Shown: positions 33,117 to 43,062, counted from the stretch's first letter. The stretch: DNA of 64,000 nucleotides from Saccharomonospora amisosensis (GCF_011761185.1 NZ_JAAOYM010000001.1:372001-436000); one strand, 5' to 3'. Translations and numbers: made by a program. Notes: generated by a model from the letters alone, not told the origin.

Positions 33117-33749
33117 GTGCGGCCGCGGATGACCGTCCTCGCAGCCGCGGTGGTCACGGCGCTGGCGTCCTCGGTGACGGCGTGCGGGCAGCAGCCCACG
33201 ACCCAACCCGGGGCCCAGTTCGGTGCGACGACCGCAGGGCCAGGCATGTCCGAGGAGGAGATCCGCAGGCAGGACGCCACCACCAGTTGGGCGGACGGCT
33301 ACTGCAGGGCGGTGTCGGAGCTGGTGGTGTCACTCTCCACGATGCCCGACATCGACCCGAGCAGCCCGCAACGGGCCTCGCGCACGTCGAGCGAACTGCT
33401 CGGCGTGATGGTGGGGGGCCTCGACCGTACGATCGAGGGTCTTGATCGGCTGGAACCGGCGCCCTCGCGTTCCGCGGAGCAGGTGAAGGCCAATGCCGTC
33501 GCGAACTACAAGGGCATCAGGACGAGCGCGCTGAAGGCCAAGCGGGCGCTTGACGCGGCGCGAGATGCCGAGGCCAGCCGTGCGGCGATCGGTTCGGTTA
33601 AGGGTCCACTGGAACGCATCGGCCGGGTCAACCTGCTCGAGGGTTTCGCGGGAGTTCCCGAGTTGTCGCAGGCCATTGCGCGGGCACCGGCGTGTAGGCA
33701 ACTCACCGACAAGGGGCCAGCACCCAAGTTCGACAACGGAGCACGCTGA
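33117..33749 (+). CDS. Putative lipoprotein of unknown function
   Basis: A 210-residue exported protein with a signal peptide and lipobox SVTACGQ near residue 25. The mature part is helical and contains three further cysteines, one in DGYCRAV and one in APACRQL, likely to pair. I do not recognise a family; similar small lipoproteins follow hppA in related genera. Start GTG at 33117 is preferred for GGAGG seven bases upstream; GTG 33111 is too close. It stands between hppA and topA with a 278-base gap behind it that shows no further gene. Confidence 0.72.
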   Translation: MRPRMTVLAAAVVTALASSVTACGQQPTTQPGAQFGATTAGPGMSEEEIRRQDATTSWADGYCRAVSELVVSLSTMPDIDPSSPQRASRTSSELLGVMVGGLDRTIEGLDRLEPAPSRSAEQVKANAVANYKGIRTSALKAKRALDAARDAEASRAAIGSVKGPLERIGRVNLLEGFAGVPELSQAIARAPACRQLTDKGPAPKFDNGAR

Positions 33750-34027
33750 TCGCCCGGCGCGATTACTCCGCCCGGCCACGGGAATCCTGCGGCGGATGTG
33801 CGCGGCGCCAAGGGCACGTGCTGTAGTACTTCGACCACTTATCGGGGCGGGGCGGGCATGAGGCGCATGTCACGTGCTAGGTGTGGAAGGAAACGCCACC
33901 GGCGCGAACACCGATGCGCATGGCACGCGCTTCCCGGCGTGTCGGCCACCTGAGCGGACGCGACGGGTCGGGAGCGTGCACACTGGCGGGTCGAACAGGT
34001 GAGTTAGTGAGCGGAGAGCGGGACAGC

Positions 34028-36841
34028 GTGGCTGGATCGACACGGACGAAGAAGACCGTGGGGCGCGGAGCCTCGTCGGGAGGTGCCGGCCGCACGAACA
34101 GCGGCAACGGCGCCGGTTCGAACGGTGCCGGTCGGCGAAGGCTCGTGATCGTCGAGTCACCGACGAAGGCCCGCAAGATCGCGCCGTACCTCGGCCGTGA
34201 CTACGTCGTCGAGTCCTCCCGTGGCCATATCCGTGACCTGCCGAGAGGCGCCGCCGACGTGCCCGCCAAGTACAAGGGCCAGCCGTGGGCGAGGCTCGGC
34301 GTGGATGTGGACAACGACTTCGAACCGCTGTACGTCGTCTCACCTGAGAAGAAGGCCACCGTAACCGAGCTGAAGAGCCTGCTTGCCGATGTCGATGAGC
34401 TGTACCTCGCCACCGACCCCGACAGGGAGGGCGAGGCCATCGCCTGGCACCTGCTCGAGGCGCTCAAGCCCAAGGTCCCAGTCCGAAGGATGGTCTTCCA
34501 CGAGGTGACCGAGCAGGCGATCCGCTCGGCCGCGGAGAGCACGAGGGACCTCGACCCCGATCTGGTCGACGCGCAGGAAACCCGCCGCATCCTGGACCGG
34601 TTGTACGGCTACGAGGTCTCACCGGTGCTGTGGAAGAAGGTCATGCCGAAGCTGTCGGCAGGCCGGGTGCAGTCGGTGGCCACCCGCATCATCGTGGAGC
34701 GCGAGCGGGAGCGGATGCGGTTCCGCTCGGCCTCCTACTGGGACATCTCCGCGACGATGGACGCCGGCGCGGACGCGAGCCCGCGCACCTTCCCGGCGAG
34801 GTTGACCTCGGTGGACGGCGCACGGTTGGCCACCGGCCGCGACTTCGGTCCGGACGGGCAGTTGAAGGCCCAGTCGACGGACGTGCGCGTGCTGGAGGAG
34901 GCCGAGGCGGGCAGGCTCGCCGAGGCGTTACGCGACCGGCGGTTCGCGGTGACCAGCGTCGAGCAGAAGCCCTACACGCGCAGGCCCTACCCGCCGTTCA
35001 TGACGTCGACGCTGCAGCAGGAAGCGGGTCGCAAGCTGCGGTTCTCCTCCGAACGCACGATGCGGATCGCGCAGCGGTTGTACGAGAACGGCTACATCAC
35101 CTATATGCGTACCGACTCCACTACCTTGTCGGACACCGCACTGGATGCCGCACGCAGGCAGGCAACGGAGTTGTACGGCTCCGAGTACGTGGCTGACAAG
35201 CCCCGCCAGTACACCCGCAAGGTCAAGAACGCGCAGGAGGCGCACGAGGCCATCCGTCCAGCGGGCGAGGTGTTCCGCACGCCGGGCGCGGTCGCGAGCG
35301 AACTGGAGACCGACGAGTTCCGGCTCTACGAGCTGATCTGGCAGCGCACCATCGCGTCGCAGATGGCCGACGCCAAGGGCACCACGATGTCGGTCCGCAT
35401 CACCGGCATGGCCGCCAGCGGCGAGGAGTGCGTGTTCTCCGCATCCGGGCGGACCATCACCTTCGCGGGCTTTCTCAAGGCCTATGTCGAGGCGGTTGAC
35501 ACCGAGGCGGGCGGCGAGGCCGACGACAAGCAGAGCAGGTTGCCCGAGCTGCGGCGTGACCAGCGGCTCACCGCGAAGGAACTCAGCCCTGACGGGCACT
35601 CGACCTCGCCGCCGCCGCGCTACAGCGAACCGAGCTTGGTGAGCAAGCTCGAGGAGTTGGGCATCGGGCGGCCGTCGACATACGCCTCGATCATCAACAC
35701 CATCCAGGACAGGGGCTACGTGTGGAAGAAGGGTTCCGCGCTGGTTCCGTCCTGGGTCGCGTTCTCGGTGGTCGGGCTGCTCGAACAGCACTTCGAGCGG
35801 CTGGTGGACTACGACTTCACCGCCGCTATGGAGGACGAGCTGGACAAGATCGCCTCCGGTGACGAGGAGCGCACGAGGTGGCTTTCGCGGTTCTACTTCG
35901 GCGGCGACATGGGGGTGGACGGCTCGATCGGGCGGCTCGGTGGCTTGAAAAAGCTCGTCGGCTCCGGGGTGGAGGACATCGACGCACGTGAGATCAACTC
36001 GATCCCGCTGTTCGACGACAACGAGGGTCGCAAGGTCGTGGTGCGGGTCGGCCGCTACGGGCCGTACCTGGAGCGGGAGGTCGACGGTGAGTCGCAGCGG
36101 GCGAACCTGCCAGAGGACCTGCCGCCTGACGAGTTGACCGTCGAGATCGCCGAGCAACTGTTCGCCACCCCGCAGGAGGGTCGGGTGCTCGGCACCGACC
36201 CGGCGACCGGACACGAGATCGTGGCGAAAGAGGGTCGCTTCGGCCCCTACGTCACGGAGGTGCTCCCGGAACCGGAGGAGCCGACCGAGGCAAAGAAGTC
36301 CGCGAAGTCGAAGAAGCCCAAGCCGCGCACAGCCTCGCTGTTCAAGTCGATGTCGATCTCGGACATCACGCTGGACGACGCGCTGAAGCTGCTTTCGCTG
36401 CCGCGCGTGGTGGGTACCGACCCCGAGTCCGGCGAGGAGATCACCGCACAGAACGGCCGCTACGGGCCCTACCTGAAGCGGGGAACCGATTCGCGTTCGC
36501 TGGCCTCCGAGGAGCAGATCTTCGACATCACGCTGGAGGAAGCACTGAAGATCTACGCCGAGCCGAAACGCCGGGGTAGGCAGGCCGCCGCGAAGCCTCC
36601 GCTGAAGGAGTTCGGCGAGGACCCGGTCTCCGGAAAGCCGATCGTGGTCAAGGACGGTAGGTTCGGGCCCTATGTCACCGACGGTGAGTACAACGCCTCG
36701 CTGCGTCGTTCGGACAGCGTGGAGGACCTGACGAAGGAGCGTGCCGCCGAGTTGCTCGCCGAGAAGCGGGCCAAGGGGCCTGCGCCGAAGAAGAAGTCGT
36801 CGAGCCGTAAGAAGGCGTCCACCGCGAAATCGAGTTCCTGA
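34028..36841 (+). CDS. topA: DNA topoisomerase I
   Basis: A type IA topoisomerase of about 937 residues that relaxes negative supercoils. The Toprim domain (RLVIVESPTKARKI and TDPDREGEAIAWHL) precedes the catalytic Tyr in GYITYMRTDSTTLS. As in mycobacteria there are no zinc fingers; instead the C-terminus has four copies of an actinobacterial repeat centred on GRYGPYL/GRFGPYV and ends in a Lys/Ser-rich tail (KKKSSSRKKASTAKSSS). A disordered Gly/Asn/Ser head of about 35 residues precedes the Toprim domain. Start GTG 34028 is a choice among in-frame GTGs (34007 is the alternative). Confidence 0.95.
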   Translation: MAGSTRTKKTVGRGASSGGAGRTNSGNGAGSNGAGRRRLVIVESPTKARKIAPYLGRDYVVESSRGHIRDLPRGAADVPAKYKGQPWARLGVDVDNDFEPLYVVSPEKKATVTELKSLLADVDELYLATDPDREGEAIAWHLLEALKPKVPVRRMVFHEVTEQAIRSAAESTRDLDPDLVDAQETRRILDRLYGYEVSPVLWKKVMPKLSAGRVQSVATRIIVERERERMRFRSASYWDISATMDAGADASPRTFPARLTSVDGARLATGRDFGPDGQLKAQSTDVRVLEEAEAGRLAEALRDRRFAVTSVEQKPYTRRPYPPFMTSTLQQEAGRKLRFSSERTMRIAQRLYENGYITYMRTDSTTLSDTALDAARRQATELYGSEYVADKPRQYTRKVKNAQEAHEAIRPAGEVFRTPGAVASELETDEFRLYELIWQRTIASQMADAKGTTMSVRITGMAASGEECVFSASGRTITFAGFLKAYVEAVDTEAGGEADDKQSRLPELRRDQRLTAKELSPDGHSTSPPPRYSEPSLVSKLEELGIGRPSTYASIINTIQDRGYVWKKGSALVPSWVAFSVVGLLEQHFERLVDYDFTAAMEDELDKIASGDEERTRWLSRFYFGGDMGVDGSIGRLGGLKKLVGSGVEDIDAREINSIPLFDDNEGRKVVVRVGRYGPYLEREVDGESQRANLPEDLPPDELTVEIAEQLFATPQEGRVLGTDPATGHEIVAKEGRFGPYVTEVLPEPEEPTEAKKSAKSKKPKPRTASLFKSMSISDITLDDALKLLSLPRVVGTDPESGEEITAQNGRYGPYLKRGTDSRSLASEEQIFDITLEEALKIYAEPKRRGRQAAAKPPLKEFGEDPVSGKPIVVKDGRFGPYVTDGEYNASLRRSDSVEDLTKERAAELLAEKRAKGPAPKKKSSSRKKASTAKSSS

Positions 36842-36946
36842 ACCAGCGCGTCATGGGCGTCGCCCCCCCTGGTAGCTGAGCGTGATGGCGAATGTGCCCG
36901 GTTGGGCGGGTACTGAACGCGGCCGACTCGTTACGCTTGTCCGCGG

Positions 36947-37567
36947 ATGGGAATCACCGAGGACGATGGCACCGATACCGGCATCTCGTTCCAGGCGATG
37001 CCGACCCCCTTCGAGGGAGGACCCGTGGCGAACGCGGACGGCACCCAGGCACCCGAGCCCCCCCGGTCGTACACCGACCCGCTTTCCGGGCTGGTGACCG
37101 GCGGAAGGCCGGGATTCACGGTGAAGGGTGAGCGCGAGGAGTCCCTTGACGTCCGGATCGCCGACCCGGTCGAGCCTGATCCGGACATGGTTCGGCAGAT
37201 GGTGGATGCCACGCTGGCCGCCGAGGAACGTGCGCGGACGGGCGATTCCGACGGGGCGAAAGCCGACCCGGCAACCGCCGACGCGGGCTCCGGGCAGCAG
37301 CAGTCCACGCCCGCCGGTGTCTACCCGCAGCAGCAACGTGCCTGGCCCGCACGGTCGCAGCTGTTGCCGCCGATGCTGCGGCTGCGGCAGCGAAGCTCGG
37401 AGGACGAGGGGGAGGACAAGCCACGTAAGGGGCCGCAGTCGTTGCGCAAGCCGTCCAGCGGATCGGCGGGACTCGCGGTGGCACTGGTCCTGCTGGTGTT
37501 GTTCATCGTGATCGCCATTCAGTTTCTCGCGAGCCTTTTCGGCAGCATTTCGGGCCTGTTCGGGTGA
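36947..37567 (+). CDS. Membrane-anchored protein of unknown function, possibly leaderless
   Basis: A 206-residue protein that I cannot assign. Residues 1-155 are acidic and disordered with a Pro/Gln segment; a basic patch (DKPRKGPQSLRKP) precedes one C-terminal membrane helix (GLAVALVLLVLFIVIAIQF), giving a tail-anchored topology with the long part inside. A TACGCT hexamer ends nine bases before the ATG, so the mRNA may begin at the start codon. It follows topA, with its own promoter. Confidence 0.7.
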   Translation: MGITEDDGTDTGISFQAMPTPFEGGPVANADGTQAPEPPRSYTDPLSGLVTGGRPGFTVKGEREESLDVRIADPVEPDPDMVRQMVDATLAAEERARTGDSDGAKADPATADAGSGQQQSTPAGVYPQQQRAWPARSQLLPPMLRLRQRSSEDEGEDKPRKGPQSLRKPSSGSAGLAVALVLLVLFIVIAIQFLASLFGSISGLFG

Positions 37568-37707
37568 GTTGCCCGCAATTTCTCACTTCGAAACGTGGCT
37601 AATTGATCACTTTCGGTGTTTTCGCACCTACACCGGCGGTGTGACCACCCCCGGCGCTACGCTGACGGCACGGCAAGGCACAGCGATGCTGGGCATTCTC
37701 CATTGGG

Positions 37708-39846
37708 GTGGGGCAGATCAGCGAAGCACGGCAGGGGGCAGCGAGCGCCGGCACGCACCGGTCGGCGGTCTCTGAGGCGTCCACCGTTCACCGAGTGCGC
37801 CGGGTGCTCGCTATCCGGCCGTTCCGCAGGTTGTGGGGGGTCACCTACCTGTGCAGCGTGGCCGACTGGCTGTCGCTGCTGGCGTTGACCGGGCTGGTCA
37901 CCAAGTTCACCGACAACTACACGGCGCAGAACTTCGCGTTCGCGGGTGTGGTGCTCACACAACTACTGCCCGGCCTGCTGTTCGCGCCGCTGGGCGGCAT
38001 GCTCGCCGACCGGTTCGACCGGCGCAAGATCATGATCATCGCCGACCTGGTGCGGTTCGGGCTGCTGCTGTCGATCGCCCTGGTCGGGACACCGCTGTGG
38101 CTGTTCATCGGCAACTTCCTGGTCGGGTCCGCGGCCATGATGTGGATCCCGTCGAAGGACGCGGCGGTTCCCAACCTGCTGCGAAGGCCGGATCAGGTGG
38201 AGACGGCCAACCAGCTCGGCATGGTTATGACCTACGGCGTCGCGGTGGTCACCGGCGCCGGCCTGTACTCGATCCTCACCGGTATCGAGACCGCGTTGAA
38301 CCTGCCGACCGCGATACTCGGCGAGTTCGGCATCGCCAAGATCGTGGTCGTCATCAACAGCCTGCTCTACCTCGCCAGCGCGCTGTTGATCTCGCGCATT
38401 CCGGAACTGTCGCTGCGTAACGTGCACCCGGTGCCTTCGAGCGGCAAGGCAGGGAGGAGCGACGAGCCCGCCACCGCCAACACCGACGGTGCCGCCGCGG
38501 CCGGTGCCTCCACCGACAGCGGTGAGAAGGGCTCCACCGGCATACGGGCGATGGTTCGCGACGGGGTGCGCTACGTCAGGAGTACCCCGCTGATCAGGGG
38601 ACTGTTCATCGGGATGATGGGCGCGTTCGCCGCGGGCGGGGCGGTGATCGGATCCGCGAAGCCGTACGCGTTGAGCCTTCGGGGTGGCGACGCGACCTTC
38701 GGTCTGCTGTTCGTTGCCGTGTTCGTTGGAGCGGCGGTGGGCCTGGCGAGCACGCCGAAGCTGGCACGGCGACTCCCGCACGAGCGGCTGTTCGGCGTCG
38801 GGATCGTGCTCGCGGGCCTCGCATTGCTGGTGGTGGCGCTCGCGCCGCATCTCGCGGTGGCCCTCGTGGCCGTCGCGGTGGTCGGGGCCTGCGCGGGCGC
38901 GGCCTTCCTGACCGGCGTGACGATCATCGGCTCCCAGGTCGACGACGCGATCAGGGGCCGCATCAACGCGATCTACCAGGCCCTGCTGAAGATCATCATT
39001 TTCGGGACCACCTCGCTCGTTCCCGGCCTGATCGGGTTGGTCAGCCCGAGGGTGGTGACCATCTGGGGCAGCGAGGTCACGATCGACGGGACCCGGCCGG
39101 TACTGCTGGGTGGAGGTCTGCTCGCCGCGGCTGTCGGCGTGGTCGCCTACCGGCAGATGGACTCGCGGCGCACGGAACCGATCCTCGCCGACCTTCGCAA
39201 TGTCATCAGGCGAAGGCCGCGCCGCGCCAACGGCCTGCTCATCGCGCTGGAGGGCACCACGGCCGCCGACACGGCGAGCCAGGCCGCCCGACTGGCGCAC
39301 TGGCTGAGCACGGGGCCCCGGCAGGTGGTGCTGGCGGCCGACCCGGCTCTGGACGATAAGCGGCTGACCGCGCTGGTGTCCGGCGCGTCGCTGTCCGGCG
39401 CGCGAGCGCAGGCCCTCGCCGCCGCCGCGGTGCGGGCCGACATCGTCGAGCGAGACGTGCGGCCCGCCCTCGACACAGGTTCGGTCGTGGTGATGGAGCG
39501 CTTCGTGGACTCCCCACTGGCACACCTGTCTGCGGTCGCGGGGCTCGACACCGCGGAGCTGGAGGGGCTCGCCGACTGGGCGACCGGGCGGCTGCGCCCG
39601 GACCTGACCGTCCTGCTCGACGCTCCAGCGGGCCCCGGTGAGCCCTCCACCAACTCAGCCGAGCACCATTGGCGTGTGCAGCAGTTGCTCACCGAGATGG
39701 CGGCGGCGGCACCTGACCGCTACGTCGTTGTGGACGGCGAAGGCAGCGAGGACGAGGTGGCTCGGCGGGTCCGCTCCGCGGTGCGGAGCGCGCTGGAAGG
39801 GCGAGCGGAGCTGGCGCCCGTGGTGGCGGAGGCGAAGGCGAATTGA
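37708..39846 (+). CDS. MFS transporter fused to a thymidylate-kinase-like domain with broken P-loop
   Basis: A 712-residue fusion. Residues about 30-490 are a major facilitator transporter with twelve helices and the loop motif GGMLADRFDRRKIM. Residues about 510-700 resemble thymidylate kinase: LLIALEG starts the fold, ERFVDSPLAH stands for the DRY motif, and RPDLTVLLDAP is typical. The P-loop expected after ALEG (DGAGKTT) reads TTAADTAS, with no Lys, so kinase activity is unlikely. Such MFS/dTMP-kinase fusions occur in several actinomycetes. GTG start 37708 is uncertain. The holB TTG start overlaps its stop, tying this protein to holB translation. Confidence 0.85.
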   Translation: MGQISEARQGAASAGTHRSAVSEASTVHRVRRVLAIRPFRRLWGVTYLCSVADWLSLLALTGLVTKFTDNYTAQNFAFAGVVLTQLLPGLLFAPLGGMLADRFDRRKIMIIADLVRFGLLLSIALVGTPLWLFIGNFLVGSAAMMWIPSKDAAVPNLLRRPDQVETANQLGMVMTYGVAVVTGAGLYSILTGIETALNLPTAILGEFGIAKIVVVINSLLYLASALLISRIPELSLRNVHPVPSSGKAGRSDEPATANTDGAAAAGASTDSGEKGSTGIRAMVRDGVRYVRSTPLIRGLFIGMMGAFAAGGAVIGSAKPYALSLRGGDATFGLLFVAVFVGAAVGLASTPKLARRLPHERLFGVGIVLAGLALLVVALAPHLAVALVAVAVVGACAGAAFLTGVTIIGSQVDDAIRGRINAIYQALLKIIIFGTTSLVPGLIGLVSPRVVTIWGSEVTIDGTRPVLLGGGLLAAAVGVVAYRQMDSRRTEPILADLRNVIRRRPRRANGLLIALEGTTAADTASQAARLAHWLSTGPRQVVLAADPALDDKRLTALVSGASLSGARAQALAAAAVRADIVERDVRPALDTGSVVVMERFVDSPLAHLSAVAGLDTAELEGLADWATGRLRPDLTVLLDAPAGPGEPSTNSAEHHWRVQQLLTEMAAAAPDRYVVVDGEGSEDEVARRVRSAVRSALEGRAELAPVVAEAKAN

Positions 39847-41045
39847 GCGCGCCGGTCTGGTCCCAACTCGTCGGTCAGGAACCAGCCGTGGAGGTGTTGT
39901 CGGCCGCGGCGGAGTCGGCGGCAGCGCTCGTGGCGGGCGAGTCGGCCGAGCTCGGCGCCATGACGCACGCCTGGCTGTTCACCGGACCGCCCGGCTCTGG
40001 GCGCTCTGTAGCGGCACGCACGTTCGCGGCGGCACTGCAGTGCACCAACGGAGCAGGCTGCGGAGAGTGCACGGGGTGCAGAACCGCGCTGTCCGGCACC
40101 CACGCCGACGTGCGGATGGTCGTCCCCGAAGGCTTGTCGATCTCCGTGGCGGAGATGCGGGCGTTGGTGCAGGCCGCTGCACGCAGGCCGACGACGGGCC
40201 GCTGGCAGGTGGTTGTCATCACCGAGGCCGACCGGCTCACCGAAGGCGCGGCGAACGCTCTGCTCAAGGCGGTCGAGGAGCCACCGGAACGCACCGTGTT
40301 CCTGCTGTGCGCACCGTCCGACCACCCCGAGGACGTCTCGGTGACGATCCGTTCCCGCTGCAGAAGCGTGCTGCTGCGCACTCCTCCCTCTGCGTCGATA
40401 GCGCGGGTGCTCGTGGAGCGCGACGGCGTAGCGCCGGAGCTGGCTGAGTGGGCCGCGTCGGTGTGCGGTGGCCACGTCGGCAGGGCGCGCAGGCTAGCCA
40501 CCGACGAGGCCGCCCGCGAGCGCAGGAACACCGTGCTGCGGATTCCGCTCGGCCTGCGAAGGGCGGCTGACGTGTTCGCGTGCGCCGACGAGCTGATCAA
40601 GACAGCGGAGGCGGACGCGACCGAGGAGAGCAAGGCGCGTGACGAGGCCGAGCAGGAGGCGCTGCGAACGGCCATGGGCGCGGGAGGGACCGGCAAGGGG
40701 GTGGCTGCCGCAAGGCGTTCCGCCGACGCGGCCGTGCGGCAACTCGAGAAGCGGCAGAAGTCCAGGGCCACCCGCACCCAGCGCGACACGCTTGACCTGG
40801 CGCTCGTTGACCTCGCCGGGTTCTACCGGGACGTACTGGTGGCCGCCAGCGGGGCCGACGTCACCCTCAACCATCCCGACTTCGCCGAACAGAGCGCGGA
40901 GGCGGCCACGCGATGGACTCCCGCCGCGACCCTGCACCGGCTTGAGGCCGTGCTGGCCTGCCGCGAGGCGATCGAGTGGAACGTCAAGCCACGGATCGCG
41001 GTGGAGGCCATGGTGACCACATTGCGGGAGGGGCAGGGCGCCTGA
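39843..41045 (+). CDS. holB: DNA polymerase III delta' subunit
   Basis: A 400-residue clamp-loader subunit (Rv3644c type). The AAA+ fold has GPPGSGRSVAART, where Arg replaces the P-loop Lys as usual for delta', a zinc module CTNGAGCGECTGC, and the sensor region LLKAVEEPPERTVFLL plus SRCRSVLL. TTG start at 39843 overlaps the preceding stop (TTGA). The C-terminal 150 residues form the collar domain with a charged coiled segment (about 255-310). Confidence 0.93.
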   Translation: MSAPVWSQLVGQEPAVEVLSAAAESAAALVAGESAELGAMTHAWLFTGPPGSGRSVAARTFAAALQCTNGAGCGECTGCRTALSGTHADVRMVVPEGLSISVAEMRALVQAAARRPTTGRWQVVVITEADRLTEGAANALLKAVEEPPERTVFLLCAPSDHPEDVSVTIRSRCRSVLLRTPPSASIARVLVERDGVAPELAEWAASVCGGHVGRARRLATDEAARERRNTVLRIPLGLRRAADVFACADELIKTAEADATEESKARDEAEQEALRTAMGAGGTGKGVAAARRSADAAVRQLEKRQKSRATRTQRDTLDLALVDLAGFYRDVLVAASGADVTLNHPDFAEQSAEAATRWTPAATLHRLEAVLACREAIEWNVKPRIAVEAMVTTLREGQGA

Positions 41046-41108
41046 GCTATTCGGGGCCCGAGAAACGCTCCGCCCGAACCCAGCTCGCGAGTCCACAACC
41101 GACGGTTC

Positions 41109-41150
41109 GTGGCAAGGGGCCTACCGAAGTCGCGGCAGGCTCCTTGCCAC
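41109..41150. terminator. Bidirectional terminator hairpin between holB and a convergent gene
   Basis: Arms 41109-41122 and 41137-41150 pair over 14 positions with one G-U, closing a 14-base loop, in the 113-base gap between two converging genes. Confidence 0.75.
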
Positions 41151-41158
41151 GGACGGAA

Positions 41159-42811
41159 CTACTCCTCGCGTGGCCTCGGTGAGGGCTTGGCCACAGCTGG
41201 CTCTTCCCGCCTGCGAGCCGGCAGCCCGGCCACCAGCACCACCCCGATCAGCAGCATCGCGGTTCCCGTCCAGAACAGCGGCACCGAGGAATAGGCCGCA
41301 CTCGTCTGCGCGAGCCGGTCGGGCACGCCCGGCTGCTCGCCACCGCCCGCGGGCGGTGAAGCGGGCGGAGCGGTGGTCGAGCACTCGACGCCTCCCTTGG
41401 GCGCGTAGGCCCGCACGATCTGCTCGCCGAGCGAAAGCTGAGCCAGCGACGAGGGCAGCTTCTCGGCGAGGTCGGCTGGCATTGCCTTCTTGAGCGCCTC
41501 GGTCGGCAGGATGCGCAGGTCGAGCATGCGTGCGGACGCGCCGAGCTGGTACCCATCGAACGGTTCGGTCGAGTAGGAACCCTTCTTGACCAGGTCGGCG
41601 ATGCTCAGCCGCAGCACGCCCACGTCGAGCACGAAACCGGTGGCCTTGCCGGTGAGTTGCCGCAGTCCGCCGTCGGCGAGTTCGGCGACGCCCCCGATCA
41701 CCGGGGTGCTCTTCACCTTCTCGAAACCGGGCAGCGCGCCCAGGCCCGGCAGCGGGACACCAATGGGCACGTCCTTCGTCGGGTGTGCCGCGTCGAGTTC
41801 GAACAGTTTCTGCCCGCCTCGCTCGACGGAGAGCACCGGAGCCGTGTACTCGACGTTCGACGTTTTCTCCTCGCCCGTCGAGGTGGCCCGTAGAGTCGGC
41901 TGGCTCACCACCTTGATCGTCAAGCCCAGCGGCGTTCCCTTGAGGATGTTGATGTCGGCGGCCCGCATGGTCGAGGTGGACTCCACTGCCTTGCGGTCGG
42001 AACCGGGGATGTCGACCAGCCGGACGACGGAACGGGTGGCCAGCGTGTTCGGCATGCTGAGTACCGAGCCGGTGCCGTCGGCGTTGGGCTTTTCCTCACC
42101 GCCGCCCGACAGCAGGCCGCCGAGTTCGGCGAGCGGACCGGGCAGCGAGTTCAGGGCGGACCGCAGCCGGTCGCTCGCGGCGGTGAGTTGGCCGGTGTCC
42201 GGCATCGTGGGCACCACGTTGAGCATCGAGATGCTGGCGGCCGAGGTGCTCGCGTCTGCGATGGTGCCGATACACGGTCCCATGGTGGGACTCCAGCGAG
42301 CCTGCACCCTTCCGTTGAGTGCGCTCAGGTTGAGCAGCGGGTTCTGCGGTGCCGTGAGCCCGACACTGCGCGGCCGCGGGTTGTCCGGCAGCGCGGTTTG
42401 TGCCAGCGCACCGGGTGCCTGGGGGGAGTTGCCAGCGATGGACAGGCCCGCCGGGGTCGCCTCGGCGATGGAGCGCTCGTAGGTGAGGTACGCGCCCGAG
42501 TTCGCCCTCGCGCTTGAGATGCCGAAGCCACCTTCCAGCGCGGATTGTTTCGGCAGCTGCTCCTCCATGCCGGGCATCACGGAGCTTGTCGGCACCGCCT
42601 CCGGTAACAGGCGCAACATGCCGAGCGCCGTTCCCGCCTCACCAATGGCCTTGCCCGTCGGCATCGGGTTGGGCGGTGAGGAGATCGGCGCCTGGCCCGG
42701 GTCGGCAGGCTCCGGCGGCGGGGTTGTCTGCCCAGCCGCGGGGACTGCCGACAACAGGAGTACGGCCGTCGTGACGGGGAGTGCCAGCGTGCGGGGCAGG
42801 CGTCGGCGCAT
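41159..42811 (-). CDS. Large surface protein with signal peptide and C-terminal membrane anchor
   Basis: A 550-residue exported protein without a family I can name. Signal peptide MRRRLPRTLALPVTTAVLLL ending at AAG, a Pro-rich linker, then a long domain rich in Ser, Thr, Leu and Gly with few cysteines (one in GPCIGTIAD, one in VECSTT). It ends with a Pro/Gly linker, a membrane helix (LFWTGTAMLLIGVVLVAGL) and a basic tail RRREE, the layout of a sortase substrate lacking an evident LPxTG. ATG 42811 is set by GGGAGG eight bases upstream. It is convergent with holB; tRNA-Thr follows on the other strand. Confidence 0.75.
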   Translation of the reverse strand: MRRRLPRTLALPVTTAVLLLSAVPAAGQTTPPPEPADPGQAPISSPPNPMPTGKAIGEAGTALGMLRLLPEAVPTSSVMPGMEEQLPKQSALEGGFGISSARANSGAYLTYERSIAEATPAGLSIAGNSPQAPGALAQTALPDNPRPRSVGLTAPQNPLLNLSALNGRVQARWSPTMGPCIGTIADASTSAASISMLNVVPTMPDTGQLTAASDRLRSALNSLPGPLAELGGLLSGGGEEKPNADGTGSVLSMPNTLATRSVVRLVDIPGSDRKAVESTSTMRAADINILKGTPLGLTIKVVSQPTLRATSTGEEKTSNVEYTAPVLSVERGGQKLFELDAAHPTKDVPIGVPLPGLGALPGFEKVKSTPVIGGVAELADGGLRQLTGKATGFVLDVGVLRLSIADLVKKGSYSTEPFDGYQLGASARMLDLRILPTEALKKAMPADLAEKLPSSLAQLSLGEQIVRAYAPKGGVECSTTAPPASPPAGGGEQPGVPDRLAQTSAAYSSVPLFWTGTAMLLIGVVLVAGLPARRREEPAVAKPSPRPREE

Positions 42812-42943
42812 GAAGCAGTTCCTCCCAGAAAGCCGCCATCCGGCGTCGGATGACACCGATGTCATCGCGATCCCTAACGACGCGGGGCCGTGCGAGTGAC
42901 GCGAGTGACATCGCTATACTGTTTGCCAGCCGGTTCGGCACTT

Positions 42944-43017
42944 GCCGCCTTAGCTCAGTCGGCCAGAGCGGCTCACTCGTAATGAGCAGGTCGGGGGTTC
43001 GATTCCCCCAGGCGGCT
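42944..43017 (+). tRNA. tRNA-Thr (anticodon CGT)
   Basis: The 74-base cloverleaf has acceptor arms GCCGCCT (42944-42950) and AGGCGGC (43010-43016), a D arm with TTAGCTCAGTCGGCCAGAGC-type sequence, anticodon stem GCTCA/TGAGC with loop CTCGTAA, and T arm GGGGGTTCGATTCCCCC. CCA is not encoded. A TATACT hexamer at 42915-42920 is a probable -10 element. Confidence 0.96.
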
Positions 43018-43023
43018 CGGCTG

Positions 43024-43062
43024 AACAGTGGCCCTTACGCCAGGTGCGTAGGGGCCACTGTT
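43024..43062 (+). terminator. Terminator hairpin after tRNA-Thr
   Basis: Arms 43024-43040 and 43046-43062 pair over 17 positions (one G-U) with a CAGGT loop, followed by CGTTT; it starts seven bases after the tRNA. Confidence 0.88.

Noticed and set aside
40000-40040. Arg in the HolB P-loop as an inactivating change
   Set aside because: The delta' subunit normally lacks an intact P-loop; this is a family feature and not a mutation.
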